Positions 7,742 through 16,149 of a stretch of DNA of 44,699 nucleotides are shown piece by piece. The translations under genes were made by a program, and so were the position numbers. The stretch's first letter is position 1. Every line of letters begins with the position of its first letter. The notes under the pieces are model-generated. The model ran no database searches and was not told the DNA's origin. It saw nothing but the letters and a program-made list of their open reading frames with translations. The stretch is from Bacteroidales bacterium. GTDB lineage: Bacteria; Bacteroidota; Bacteroidia; Bacteroidales; UBA932. The stretch covers positions 1 through 44,699 of the forward strand of contig SFMU01000010.1 of assembly GCA_004552965.1 (NCBI GenBank), in the 5' to 3' direction.

Positions 7742-9088
7742 GTGAATTTGAGGGATGTATACCACAACAAATGGGTTAGGGCGGGCTTCTGGTCCATCCT
7801 CTATCTGTTGTGGGTCATCTGGCTGGGAAACTATTGGTGGCTCCTGGGACTTGCAGTCATCTTCGACCTTTTCGTCACCCACAAGGTGAAATGGGCTTTC
7901 TGGAAGAAAGAGTACAAGGAAGGGGAAAAGCACAACGTGTGGCTTGATTGGCTTGATGCCATAATCTTTGCCGTCATCGTGGTCACTTTCATCAATATGT
8001 TCTTTTTCCAGGCCTTCAAGATCCCTTCATCGTCGATGGAGAGCACCCTGTATACAGGTGACCATCTCTTCGTGAGCAAGATGACTTACGGCCCGAAGGT
8101 GCCGCAGACGCCTCTCACGATTCCTTTCACGCACAATGTAATATTCGGAAAGGAGTCATATTCGACTCTCATCCAGAATGACTACCGCCGTCTGAAGGGT
8201 TTCCGCGAGGTCCGCAGAGGGGATATCGTGGTCTTCAACTTCCCCAATGGTGACACCGTTCTCACCCGCTATCCCGCCGAGGACTACTACAACTGGGTAA
8301 GGAATGCAGGCAGGGAATTCACCATCAAGAATGCGGGTCCGCTGAAGGTACGTCCGGTTGACAAGAAAGACCATTATGTCAAGAGATGCGTGGCAGTTGC
8401 CGGAGACACTCTTGAAGTCCGTGAAGGTCGTGTCTTTGTCAATGGCAAGATGGAAGAATCCTATCCGGGACTCCAGTATGCCTGCACGGTCGTGACCAAC
8501 GGCCAGAGAATCAATCCGATGATTCTTTCCAAGGCCGGTCTGGATCCTGAGACTCTCTACTTCGACGAATCCCTTCCGGGCTACAGGAGCCTGAGTCTTA
8601 CGACCTCGGCTTATGAGGAAATCAGGAACTGTCCTGCAGTCGTCTCGGCTGAGATCGAGATGGATGTCTATCCGCCGGATTACCCGGATTCGTACCTCAG
8701 CATATTCCCTTTCGAGGAGGATTACAGATGGACCAGGGATTTCTTCGGTCCGCTCTGGATTCCGAAAAAGGGGGTGACGGTGGAGCTCACACCTGAGAAC
8801 ATTCCGCTTTACCGCAGGATAATCTCGACTTACGAGGGCCATCAGCTCAGAGAGGAACAGGACGGAAGGATATTCATTGACGGGCAGCAGACCTCAAGTT
8901 ACACTTTCGCACAGGACTATTATTTCATGATGGGAGACAACAGGCACAACTCACTGGACTCCAGGTATTGGGGCTTCGTGCCGGAGGATCATATCGTCGG
9001 AAGACCGGCTCTTGTCTGGCTTTCAACGGTTGACCACAAGAGATTTCCCAATAACATACGGTGGCGCAGATTCTTCAAATTTGTGTAG
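7742..9088 (+). CDS. lepB: Signal peptidase I, Bacteroidota type with long insertion
   Basis: Cleaves signal peptides of exported proteins at the periplasmic face of the inner membrane. Three hydrophobic segments lie in the first 93 residues. They are followed by the catalytic-serine motif (IPSSSME, Ser98), the catalytic lysine in YVKRCVAVAGD (Lys214), and the conserved MMGDNRHNSLDSRYWGFV box near the C-terminus. At 448 residues it is longer than E. coli LepB (324) because of a large insertion between the lysine box and the GDN box (about residues 240-390), a feature of this phylum. The start is GTG at 7742: the next methionine is far into the protein and the preceding gene stops nine bases upstream, so the two are probably co-transcribed. 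Confidence 0.95.
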   Translation: MNLRDVYHNKWVRAGFWSILYLLWVIWLGNYWWLLGLAVIFDLFVTHKVKWAFWKKEYKEGEKHNVWLDWLDAIIFAVIVVTFINMFFFQAFKIPSSSMESTLYTGDHLFVSKMTYGPKVPQTPLTIPFTHNVIFGKESYSTLIQNDYRRLKGFREVRRGDIVVFNFPNGDTVLTRYPAEDYYNWVRNAGREFTIKNAGPLKVRPVDKKDHYVKRCVAVAGDTLEVREGRVFVNGKMEESYPGLQYACTVVTNGQRINPMILSKAGLDPETLYFDESLPGYRSLSLTTSAYEEIRNCPAVVSAEIEMDVYPPDYPDSYLSIFPFEEDYRWTRDFFGPLWIPKKGVTVELTPENIPLYRRIISTYEGHQLREEQDGRIFIDGQQTSSYTFAQDYYFMMGDNRHNSLDSRYWGFVPEDHIVGRPALVWLSTVDHKRFPNNIRWRRFFKFV

Positions 9089-9167
9089 ATTTCTTGGAAA
9101 TCAGAAAATTAATACCGAAATTTGTGCCCCGCAATTTATTTTGAATCAATAAAAAAGTAACAATATC

Positions 9168-9410
9168 ATGGCAAAAGTTTGTCAAATCACAGGACGAAAG
9201 AGGATGATCGGCTACAATGTCGCTCACTCCAAGCTCCGCACAAAGCGCGATTTCGCCCTCAACCTCAAGACCAAGAAATTCTGGTCTGAGGCAGAGCAGA
9301 GATTCATCACACTTAAGGTTTCCTGCAAAGGAATGAGGACAATTGAGAAGAAGGGCCTCGACGCCGCTCTCAAGCAGGCTCAGGATAAAGGATTTGTCGG
9401 CCTTGTTTAA
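9168..9410 (+). CDS. rpmB: 50S ribosomal protein L28
   Basis: An 80-residue bL28: MAKVCQITGRKRMIGYNVAHS at the start, then KTKRDFALNLKTKKFW and a C-terminal KKGLDAALKQA. Its length suits the family. It leads a four-gene run (rpmB, rpmG, DUF4295, ftsY) typical of Bacteroidota. The upstream 79 bases show only a small GATTTC/GAAATC hairpin and no clear promoter. Confidence 0.97.
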   Translation: MAKVCQITGRKRMIGYNVAHSKLRTKRDFALNLKTKKFWSEAEQRFITLKVSCKGMRTIEKKGLDAALKQAQDKGFVGLV

Positions 9411-9423
9411 AATCATTTGAATT

Positions 9424-9612
9424 ATGGCAAAGAAAGCAAAAGGAAACAGGGTGCAGGTCATCCTCGAATGCACTGAGCAGAAGGAAAGCGGAGTACCGGG
9501 AATCTCCAGGTATATCACCACAAAGAACAAGAAGAACACACCTGAGCGTCTCGAGCGTAAGAAGTACAATCCTTACCTCCACAAGGTGACACTTCACCGT
9601 GAAATCAAATAA
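9424..9612 (+). CDS. rpmG: 50S ribosomal protein L33 (zinc-free form)
   Basis: A 62-residue bL33 with VQVILECTEQKESG, RYITTKNKKNTPERLERKKY and a basic C-terminus. Only one cysteine remains (ECTE), so the paired CxxC zinc ribbon found in some L33 proteins is absent and this is the zinc-independent form. It lies 13 bases after rpmB. Confidence 0.96.
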   Translation: MAKKAKGNRVQVILECTEQKESGVPGISRYITTKNKKNTPERLERKKYNPYLHKVTLHREIK

Positions 9613-9624
9613 ATTGTTTGAACT

Positions 9625-9786
9625 ATGGCAAAGAAAGCAGTCGCTACATTCGCCGCCAAGGCAGGCGCTAAGAGCATGGTAAAGTGCATCCGTATGGACA
9701 AGTCTCCTAAGACAGGTGCATATGTCTTCACCGAGCTTCTCGTTGAAGCCGACAAGGCCAAGGAATTCTTCGCTGACAAGAAGTAA
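9625..9786 (+). CDS. DUF4295 family small basic protein
   Basis: A 53-residue protein beginning MAKKAVATFAAKAGAKSMVK and ending EFFADKK, with the internal segment MDKSPKTGAYVFTELLV. This matches the DUF4295 family, small lysine-rich proteins found directly after rpmG in Bacteroidota. The function is not established from sequence. Position among ribosomal genes, the MAKK start shared with L33 and 17% lysine suggest a ribosome-linked role, which is inference. It starts 12 bases after rpmG and is followed by a terminator. Confidence 0.88.
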   Translation: MAKKAVATFAAKAGAKSMVKCIRMDKSPKTGAYVFTELLVEADKAKEFFADKK

Positions 9787-9827
9787 TCAGGAACACTCGA
9801 TATCATTTGGGTGTACCAAGTGACATG

Positions 9828-9861
9828 AACCCCGGAAGTGCATAAGACTTTCGGGGTTTTG
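9828..9861 (+). terminator. Intrinsic terminator after the L28-L33-DUF4295 genes
   Basis: AACCCCG (9828-9834) pairs with CGGGGTT (9852-9858). An inner GAAGT/ACTTT stem extends it (one G-T wobble), and TTTTG follows. It separates the ribosomal genes from ftsY. Confidence 0.88.
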
Positions 9862-9896
9862 TTTGCATTTTGTTTTCCATTTAGTCTCTCTGGTTG

Positions 9897-9927
9897 TTTG
9901 TATTGCACCCTTTATTTGGTATATTTG
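9897..9927 (+). promoter_or_regulatory. Bacteroidota promoter for ftsY
   Basis: TTTG (9897-9900), a 19-base spacer and TATATTTG (9920-9927) match both parts of the Bacteroides sigma consensus. It lies between the upstream terminator and the ftsY ATG at 9981. Confidence 0.8.
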
Positions 9928-9980
9928 TAGTTTGGGTTTCGAACCTTGCCAAACTCGCTTTTGCGTTATACTATTCAACT

Positions 9981-10913
9981 ATGGGACTGTTTGACAAAGT
10001 CATAAAGAAGACAAAGGATGGCTTTTTCCAGAGGCTGTCAAGAACCATTGCAGGCAAATCCAGGATCGATGATTCTGTCCTAGATGCCATAGAGGAGGCT
10101 CTTGTAGCCTCTGATATCGGCGTGGAAACGACTTTGAAGATCGTTGACAGCCTGGAAGCCCGTGTCGAGAGAGACAAGTATCTCACATACGACGAACTGG
10201 TGGAGTTCCTTCGTGAAGAAATCGGCATCCTTCTCGATGTCGATGGCGCTGCACCGGCAGAAGAACCGCTAGACCTTTCGAAGAAGCCTCTTGTCGTGAT
10301 GGTTGTCGGTGTGAACGGAGTTGGCAAGACCACCACCATCGGCAAGCTTGCCGCACGATACAAGGCGATGGGCAAGAAGGTGATGATCGGAGCAGCTGAC
10401 ACCTTCAGGGCCGCTGCTGTCGAGCAACTTGAAATCTGGGCCGGCAGGGCAGGAGTCTCGATAGTCAAACAGGGGATGGGCTCAGACCCTGCATCTGTCG
10501 CTTTCGACACCGTGAAGTCCGCCGTGGCAAAGGACATGGATGTGGTTCTCATCGACACTGCAGGCCGTCTTCACAACAGGACCGATCTGATGAATGAACT
10601 TACGAAGATCCGCAATGTCATGAGAAAGGTGGTCCCTGATGCGCCTCATGAAGTGCTGCTGGTGCTGGATGCGTCCACGGGCCAGAATGCCTATCAGCAG
10701 GCCAGGGAGTTCTCCAGGGCGACCGACATCACATCACTTGCGATTACCAAGCTGGACGGAACAGCGAAGGGCGGAGTCGTCATCGGAATTGTCGACCAGC
10801 TGAAAGTCCCGGTGAAGTTCATCGGAGTCGGAGAGGGCGTGGAAGACCTCAAGGTCTTTGACAGGAAAGAATTCGTCTCCTCTATCTTCTCAAGGGAGGA
10901 CATTGAAAAATAA
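9981..10913 (+). CDS. ftsY: Signal recognition particle receptor FtsY
   Basis: SRP-receptor GTPase that docks ribosome-SRP complexes at the inner membrane. The 310 residues are essentially the NG domain alone: an N helical bundle (1-85), then the P loop GVNGVGKTTT, DTFRAAAVEQL, DTAGRLHNRTDLM and TKLDGTAKGG. The long acidic A domain of E. coli FtsY is absent, as in many bacteria. The ATG at 9981 (MGLFDKVIKKTKDGFFQRL) is chosen over an earlier in-frame start at 9894 because the amphipathic start is conserved and the -7 box ends at 9927. pheT follows 14 bases downstream. Confidence 0.97.
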   Translation: MGLFDKVIKKTKDGFFQRLSRTIAGKSRIDDSVLDAIEEALVASDIGVETTLKIVDSLEARVERDKYLTYDELVEFLREEIGILLDVDGAAPAEEPLDLSKKPLVVMVVGVNGVGKTTTIGKLAARYKAMGKKVMIGAADTFRAAAVEQLEIWAGRAGVSIVKQGMGSDPASVAFDTVKSAVAKDMDVVLIDTAGRLHNRTDLMNELTKIRNVMRKVVPDAPHEVLLVLDASTGQNAYQQAREFSRATDITSLAITKLDGTAKGGVVIGIVDQLKVPVKFIGVGEGVEDLKVFDRKEFVSSIFSREDIEK

Positions 10914-10927
10914 TTACAAGACTGAAT

Positions 10928-13369
10928 ATGAAACTATCTTACAACTGGCTTAAAGACTATCTTGTGTCGGATCTCACTCCGCAGCAGATAGCTGATGCAA
11001 TGACGGACATAGGAATCGAGGTGGATTCTGTAGAGGAGCAGGAAGAGATTCCCGGCGGTCTGGCCGGTGTGGTTGTCGCCCGTGTTCTAGAGTGCGCAGC
11101 CCATCCGGATTCCGACCATCTTCACATCACCAAGGTCGATGACGGTACCGGAGAACCTCTGACCGTGGTCTGCGGCGCCCCTAACGTCGCTGCAGGGCAG
11201 AAAGTCCTCTTCGCCAGAATAGGAACCGTCCTCCCTGGCGACTTCAAGATCAAAAAGTCCAAAATCCGTGGAGTCGAGTCTTTCGGCATGATCTGCGCCG
11301 AAGATGAACTCGGCATCGGCAATGACCACGCAGGCATCATGGTCCTTCCGGAAGATGCTGTTGTCGGGACGCCTGCCAAGGACTATCTCGGATTGAAGAC
11401 TGAAGCCGTCATCGAATATGAAATCACTGCCAACCGTGTGGATGCCGCCTCCCACATCGGAGTGGCCCGCGACCTTTATGCATGGATGGTCGCCCATGAT
11501 GTCCCTTGCACCTTCGCTTATCCTTCGATTGACGGATGGAAAGACGGCGAAGGCGAGGCGATGCCGGTGGAAGTGCTTGATGCCACGGCTTCTCCACGCT
11601 ACACTGGAGTCACAATCCGTGACGTCAAGGTCGGCCCTTCACCGGAATGGCTCCAGAAGAAGCTGATGTCCATCGGCCTGAAGCCTATCAACAATGTCGT
11701 GGACATCTCCAACTTCATCCTTTTCGAGCTCGGTCAGCCTCTTCATACCTTCGATGCAGACAAGGTCAAAGGCGGGAAGGTCATCGTCAGGAGGGCCTCT
11801 GACGGAGAAAAGATCGTTACCCTTGACGGAGTGGAACGCACTTTGGCTCCGACCGACATCGTGATTGCGGATTCGGAAGGCCCGATGTGCATAGCCGGTG
11901 TCTTCGGAGGAGCTGAGTCTGGAGTGACCGATTCAACGGTCAACGTATTCCTTGAGAGCGCCTATTTCGATCCGGGTTCGATCCGCAGGACCTCGAAGAA
12001 GCATACCCTTCAGACCGACGCATCTTTCCGTTTCGAGAGGGGAGCCGATCCTATGGTCTGTGAATATGCCCTCAAGCGTGCGGCTCTTCTCATCTGTGAG
12101 GTCGCCGGTGGCCACATTGTCGGAAAGATGCAGGAGTCCTGCCCGGAAAAGATCGAAAGGAAGACCATTGAACTTGATTACGGCCGTATCGACAGGTTTG
12201 TCGGGCAGAAGATCGGCAATGATGTGATCGTAAAGATCCTCGGAGCCCTCAACTACCAGTTCCTCGAAAAGAGGGAGAACGGTGCGCTTGTTGCCGCCCC
12301 GAGCTATATGATCGATGTCACGAGGGAATGTGATGTCGTCGAGGAAATACTCAGAATCTACGGCTACAACAACATTGCCCTGCCGAAGCACATGAAGATG
12401 AGCGTCAACGCAACCCCTTCTCCTGAACCGGAAGCAATCCGTAACGGCATCTCCAACTTCCTTGCAGCCAATGGCTTCGTTGAGGTCATGAACAATTCCC
12501 TGACCAAAGGAGCCTACTACAGGGGTCTGACATCCTTCCCTGAGGAAAATTGCGCGACGATTGTCAATCCTCTCAGTTCCGACCTGAACGTGATGAGGCA
12601 GAACCTCATATTCAATGCCTTGGAAGTGGTCGCCTACAACTGCAACAGGCAGATCCAGTCCATGAAGATCTTTGAATATGGTTCCGTCTACAGCCGTGAC
12701 CCGCAGAAAGACAGCACTGTCCTGTCTTCATATTCGGAGCATACGGCCTTCTCTCTCTGCATCACAGGCGCTTCCCAGAAATCATGGAACAAGACTCCGG
12801 AGAAGAGCTCCTTCTTCGACCTCAAGGGCTATGTCGATCTCCTGCTCCGCCGTTTCGGAGCAGACATCAACCAGCTCGAAGCCAAGCCTGCCCCTGCCGA
12901 CATATTCGCAGAGGGAATCGAATATTCGCTGCCGGGACAGCATCTGCCTCTTGCCGTGCTCGGTACCGTAGCTCCGGCTTTGGCAAAGAAGTTCGATGTA
13001 AGGCAGCCTGTCTATGTCGCCGAAATCAACTGGCAGACCTTGTTCCTCCTCGTCAAGAGAAACAAGGTGGCATTCAAGGAGTTGCCGAAGTATCCGGAGG
13101 TACGCAGGGATCTGGCCCTTCTTCTCGATGAGAGTGTGGCATATTCAGATCTCTACAGGAGTGCTTTCCGTGCCGGAAAGAAGCTGCTGAAGCAGGTCAC
13201 CCTCTTCGACGTCTACAGGGGTGACAAGATTCCTCAGGGCAAGAAGCAGTATGCTCTGGGCTTTGTCCTTCAGGATCTCGAGAAGACTCTCACCGATGCA
13301 GATGTGGAGAGGATCATGGACAAGATCATGTCCACATTCCGCAACGAGTACGGTGCAACCCTGAGATAG
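10928..13369 (+). CDS. pheT: Phenylalanine--tRNA ligase beta subunit
   Basis: The large subunit of the alpha2-beta2 PheRS. The 813 residues carry, in order, an N-terminal segment (MKLSYNWLKDYL), a tRNA-binding OB domain (about 40-150), the B3/B4 editing region, B5 (about 400-475, VEEILRIYGYNNI), a catalytic-like core and a C-terminal FDX-ACB anticodon domain (about 720-813, KYPEVRRDLALL...GKKQYALGFVLQD). All parts seem present and the length is usual. pheS, often beside pheT in other bacteria, is not in the window. It follows ftsY closely and is probably co-transcribed from the ftsY promoter. Confidence 0.97.
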   Translation: MKLSYNWLKDYLVSDLTPQQIADAMTDIGIEVDSVEEQEEIPGGLAGVVVARVLECAAHPDSDHLHITKVDDGTGEPLTVVCGAPNVAAGQKVLFARIGTVLPGDFKIKKSKIRGVESFGMICAEDELGIGNDHAGIMVLPEDAVVGTPAKDYLGLKTEAVIEYEITANRVDAASHIGVARDLYAWMVAHDVPCTFAYPSIDGWKDGEGEAMPVEVLDATASPRYTGVTIRDVKVGPSPEWLQKKLMSIGLKPINNVVDISNFILFELGQPLHTFDADKVKGGKVIVRRASDGEKIVTLDGVERTLAPTDIVIADSEGPMCIAGVFGGAESGVTDSTVNVFLESAYFDPGSIRRTSKKHTLQTDASFRFERGADPMVCEYALKRAALLICEVAGGHIVGKMQESCPEKIERKTIELDYGRIDRFVGQKIGNDVIVKILGALNYQFLEKRENGALVAAPSYMIDVTRECDVVEEILRIYGYNNIALPKHMKMSVNATPSPEPEAIRNGISNFLAANGFVEVMNNSLTKGAYYRGLTSFPEENCATIVNPLSSDLNVMRQNLIFNALEVVAYNCNRQIQSMKIFEYGSVYSRDPQKDSTVLSSYSEHTAFSLCITGASQKSWNKTPEKSSFFDLKGYVDLLLRRFGADINQLEAKPAPADIFAEGIEYSLPGQHLPLAVLGTVAPALAKKFDVRQPVYVAEINWQTLFLLVKRNKVAFKELPKYPEVRRDLALLLDESVAYSDLYRSAFRAGKKLLKQVTLFDVYRGDKIPQGKKQYALGFVLQDLEKTLTDADVERIMDKIMSTFRNEYGATLR

Positions 13370-13387
13370 CGGCCTTGGATTACTGAC

Positions 13388-14239
13388 ATGCCGAAACGTC
13401 CGATAACATTACTTCTCCTCGCGCTGGCAGTCCTTCTGGGGGCTGTCTGCTGCTCCCATGACGCGAAAGTCATTCCGACCGCGAAGATGGAGGAGATTTA
13501 TCGCGAGATGTTTCTGGCTGACGAATGGATCAAGGCCAATCCGGAGAAACGCCCTTCCGCTGACACTTCCTGGGTCTATCGTCCCATATTCGAAAAGTAT
13601 GGCTACACCTATCAGGACTACCTCAACACTGTGGATCATCTTCTGAATGACCCGAATCGCTATGCAGAACTTGTCGGCAGGGTCGCCAAGGGCCTTGAGA
13701 AGGAGACCGAGGCGGTGAAGAGGTCAATCCGGAAGAGGGAAGACATCAGGCACAGGGCCGATTCCATTGCGGAGATCATCAGGTCCGGAGTCCTCAAGGA
13801 TTATTTCCTGTACGAGAACCTGTTCCTCGTCGTGTCCCGTACAGACACGATTGACATCTCCCGGAATACGGACGGAGTGTACTATCCGAAGCCTGTGATT
13901 GCCGATACGATGTTCAAAGGCCCCGGCATGGTCTTCGCCGATACTGCCGGGATTTCTGCCGACAGTCTTGTCCTGGCCGGGAAGCCGGAAGAGGAGGAGG
14001 CCGGGACTCCTGAAGAGGAAGCAACCGTGCGGGAGGTTCCCAAGCCGGCCACCAGGCAGGTAAGACCGTCTTCCGCCGGCCGTTTCCCGTCAGTTGAAGT
14101 ATCCCGTTTCCAGGTCGTGGAAGACAAGGAGGGCAAGATCAGTTTCGAAAAGTCGGAGCAGCAACCGGCTTCGGGGTCCGGAACTCTGAAATCGCCTAAG
14201 TTAAAAAGGGGACCACGCCCAAAAAAGACAGATAGATGA
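13388..14239 (+). CDS. DUF4296 domain lipoprotein
   Basis: An N-terminal hydrophobic signal ends in LLGAVCCSHD, with Cys21/Cys22 as the likely lipidation site, so the protein is probably anchored to a membrane. Residues about 28-120 (VIPTAKMEEIYREMFLADEW, then FEKYGYTYQDYLNTVDHLL) resemble DUF4296, a Bacteroidota family of unknown function. The tail (about 190-283) is low-complexity: Glu-rich, then Pro/Ser/Lys-rich, ending in a basic KRGPRPKKTDR. It starts 18 bases after pheT and overlaps the next gene by four bases (ATGA), which suggests translational coupling. Confidence 0.8.
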   Translation: MPKRPITLLLLALAVLLGAVCCSHDAKVIPTAKMEEIYREMFLADEWIKANPEKRPSADTSWVYRPIFEKYGYTYQDYLNTVDHLLNDPNRYAELVGRVAKGLEKETEAVKRSIRKREDIRHRADSIAEIIRSGVLKDYFLYENLFLVVSRTDTIDISRNTDGVYYPKPVIADTMFKGPGMVFADTAGISADSLVLAGKPEEEEAGTPEEEATVREVPKPATRQVRPSSAGRFPSVEVSRFQVVEDKEGKISFEKSEQQPASGSGTLKSPKLKRGPRPKKTDR

Positions 14240-14991
14240 TACGTGAAGAATTGGTGTTCGGCCCGATACACTCAAGGCGTCTGGGCTCCTCCCTCGGAAT
14301 CAATCTGCTTCCGAGGACCGGAAAGCTGTGCAATTTCGACTGCATTTATTGCGAGTGCGGATGGAACAGGGACGGGAGGACGACAGAGCCTCTTCCTGCT
14401 GTCTCCGATCTGCAGGAAACCTTGGAGGCGACCCTCAGGGATTGTCTTGAGAAGGGTACTGGCATTGATTCCATCACTTTCTCCGGTGATGGTGAATCGA
14501 CCCTACATCCCTGCTTCGGCGAGATGATCGACGTTACTCTCTCTCTCCGGGACAGATTCTTCCCTGAAGCAAAGGTTTCTGTCCTTTCGAATGCCACCAG
14601 GCTTGGGGACGAAAAGGTCTTCCAGGCTCTCAGGAAGGTGGACAATCCCATTCTGAAACTTGATGCTCCTGCCGATGCGGCCGTTGCCCTTATCAACCGG
14701 CCACAGGGCTCTTATCATGTCGAGGATGTTGTCAGGAATCTCGAAAGGTTCGAGGGTGATTTCATCCTCCAGACCATGTTCCTCAGATCCGAGGATTTCG
14801 ATTCTTCGGATCCGGCTCAGCTTGCTTCCTGGATGGACATTGTCCGCCGTGTCTCTCCGAGGGAGATCATGGCATATACCCTTGACCGCGAAGCTCCGAT
14901 GCCGGGTCTAGTCAAATTTACGGTCGAGGAGATGACCACTTTGCTGAAACCTCTTGTTGAAGAAGGTTTCAATGTCCAGATCAAAGGCTAG
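14236..14991 (+). CDS. Radical SAM protein (COG0731-like Fe-S oxidoreductase)
   Basis: A 251-residue radical SAM enzyme. The three cluster cysteines are in CNFDCIYC (Cys32, Cys36, Cys39; CxxxCxxC), and SFSGDGESTLHP is the glycine-rich SAM-binding segment typical of the COG0731 group. The opening FGPIHSRRLGSSLGINLLP is also characteristic of that group. Archaeal relatives modify tRNA (wyosine pathway), but bacterial members have no assigned substrate, so none is given here. The first four bases overlap the DUF4296 gene. Confidence 0.88.
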   Translation: MIREELVFGPIHSRRLGSSLGINLLPRTGKLCNFDCIYCECGWNRDGRTTEPLPAVSDLQETLEATLRDCLEKGTGIDSITFSGDGESTLHPCFGEMIDVTLSLRDRFFPEAKVSVLSNATRLGDEKVFQALRKVDNPILKLDAPADAAVALINRPQGSYHVEDVVRNLERFEGDFILQTMFLRSEDFDSSDPAQLASWMDIVRRVSPREIMAYTLDREAPMPGLVKFTVEEMTTLLKPLVEEGFNVQIKG

Positions 14992-15036
14992 GGAAAGCCT
15001 TCAATTAATAGAAAACAACAGAAAACCAGATAGATT

Positions 15037-15930
15037 ATGGAATCTTTACTTGAAAAATACGGTTACACGCCAGATGCGGAGGAAATCTCCAAGAGTCTTG
15101 ATGTCATTGCGGCAAACATTGACAACATGGCATCCGATGACGTCCTCATCGCCTGCCTTTCGATGATGGATCTCACCACTCTGCGCACAGAGGACACACC
15201 CGCCAGTGTGGAGAAACTTGTAGGGAAAGTCAATTCCTTCATGACGGAATATTCGGATTATCCTCTCCCGGCCTCGATCTGCGTCTATCCGAATTTCGCC
15301 TCGACAGTCAGGAAAGGACTTGAAAGCAGTGACGTCCATGTCACCTGTGTCGCCGGATGCTTCCCTTCATCCCAGAGCTATCTTGAAATCAAGGTGCGTG
15401 AATGTGAGATGGCAGTCGAAAACGGTGCGGATGAGATAGACATCGTCCTTGCTCTCAACTCATTCATGTGCGGCGACTATGAGTCAGCCAGGGCGGAGAT
15501 CAGGGCAATGAGGGCGGCCGTCGATGCAGCCGGAGCCAAAGCCGGAAGGAAGGTCGTGCTCAAGGTGATCCTTGAGACCGGTCTCCTGGTCGCACCTGAA
15601 AAGATTGCTGCAGCTTCCTTCCTTGCCATGGAGGAAGGAGCCGACTTCATCAAGACGTCCACCGGCAAAGTCCCGGTCAATGCCACTCCGGTGGCCGCCT
15701 ACGTGATGTGCGAGTGTATCAGGAAATACTATGCTGCGACTGGCAGGAAAGTCGGTTTCAAGGCTGCAGGGGGCATATCAAATGCCAAGGATGCCGTCAG
15801 CTACTACATGATAGCCAAGACGATACTCGGCAATGAGTGGATGAACCGCGATCTCTTCCGTTTCGGAGTCAGCAGGCTTGCCAACTCATTGATTTCATCC
15901 ATAGAACATAAGAACGTGGTCTTCTACTAG
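15037..15930 (+). CDS. deoC: Deoxyribose-phosphate aldolase
   Basis: Cleaves 2-deoxyribose-5-phosphate to glyceraldehyde-3-phosphate and acetaldehyde in deoxynucleoside catabolism. DEIDIVLAL holds the conserved acid. The Schiff-base lysine is in FIKTSTGK (Lys206) and the second lysine in FKAAGGIS (Lys242), matching Lys167 and Lys201 of E. coli DeoC. At 297 residues it is longer than the E. coli enzyme, with about 70 extra N-terminal residues that are helical in composition. It lies 45 bases after the radical SAM gene and is followed by a GC-rich hairpin. No other deo genes are adjacent. Confidence 0.96.
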   Translation: MESLLEKYGYTPDAEEISKSLDVIAANIDNMASDDVLIACLSMMDLTTLRTEDTPASVEKLVGKVNSFMTEYSDYPLPASICVYPNFASTVRKGLESSDVHVTCVAGCFPSSQSYLEIKVRECEMAVENGADEIDIVLALNSFMCGDYESARAEIRAMRAAVDAAGAKAGRKVVLKVILETGLLVAPEKIAAASFLAMEEGADFIKTSTGKVPVNATPVAAYVMCECIRKYYAATGRKVGFKAAGGISNAKDAVSYYMIAKTILGNEWMNRDLFRFGVSRLANSLISSIEHKNVVFY

Positions 15931-15956
15931 CGGAAAACCATCGTTTGACGCATCAG

Positions 15957-15995
15957 GCGCCGCTTCTGGATATTCAGGGGCGGCGTCTGTCTGTT
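15957..15995 (+). terminator. GC-rich hairpin after deoC, probable terminator
   Basis: GCGCCGC (15957-15963) pairs with GCGGCGT (15980-15986) and continues through TTCTG/CAGGG to a six-base loop, about 12 pairs in all. Only a mixed T/C/G tract follows (CTGTCTGTTCC), so termination is likely but not textbook. Confidence 0.6.
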
Positions 15996-16083
15996 CCTGT
16001 CCGCCGGTTATTTTTCTGAAATATTTTCCTTCGTTCAGCCCGGAGTCTGGCTCTGAAGATGCTGTGGAGGCCTTTTGCAACAT

Positions 16084-16110
16084 ATCCGTTGAATAATTCA
16101 TTCATCGGAT
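16084..16110. promoter_or_regulatory. Operator-like inverted repeat upstream of the HExxH lipoprotein
   Basis: ATCCG-T-TGAAT and ATTCA-T-CGGAT form an 11-base inverted repeat with one mismatch around a five-base centre. It ends ten bases before the -7 box and so covers the -33 region. That is a typical place for a repressor or activator site. Confidence 0.5.
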
Positions 16111-16119
16111 AATCACCTC

Positions 16120-16127
16120 TACCTTTG
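16120..16127 (+). promoter_or_regulatory. Bacteroidota -7 box for the HExxH lipoprotein gene
   Basis: TACCTTTG matches TAnnTTTG, 22 bases before the ATG at 16150. No clean TTTG lies at the usual upstream distance; the inverted repeat occupies that place, which would fit an activator-dependent or repressed promoter. Confidence 0.6.
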
Positions 16128-16149
16128 CAGAAACCAAACTCTAATTGAC

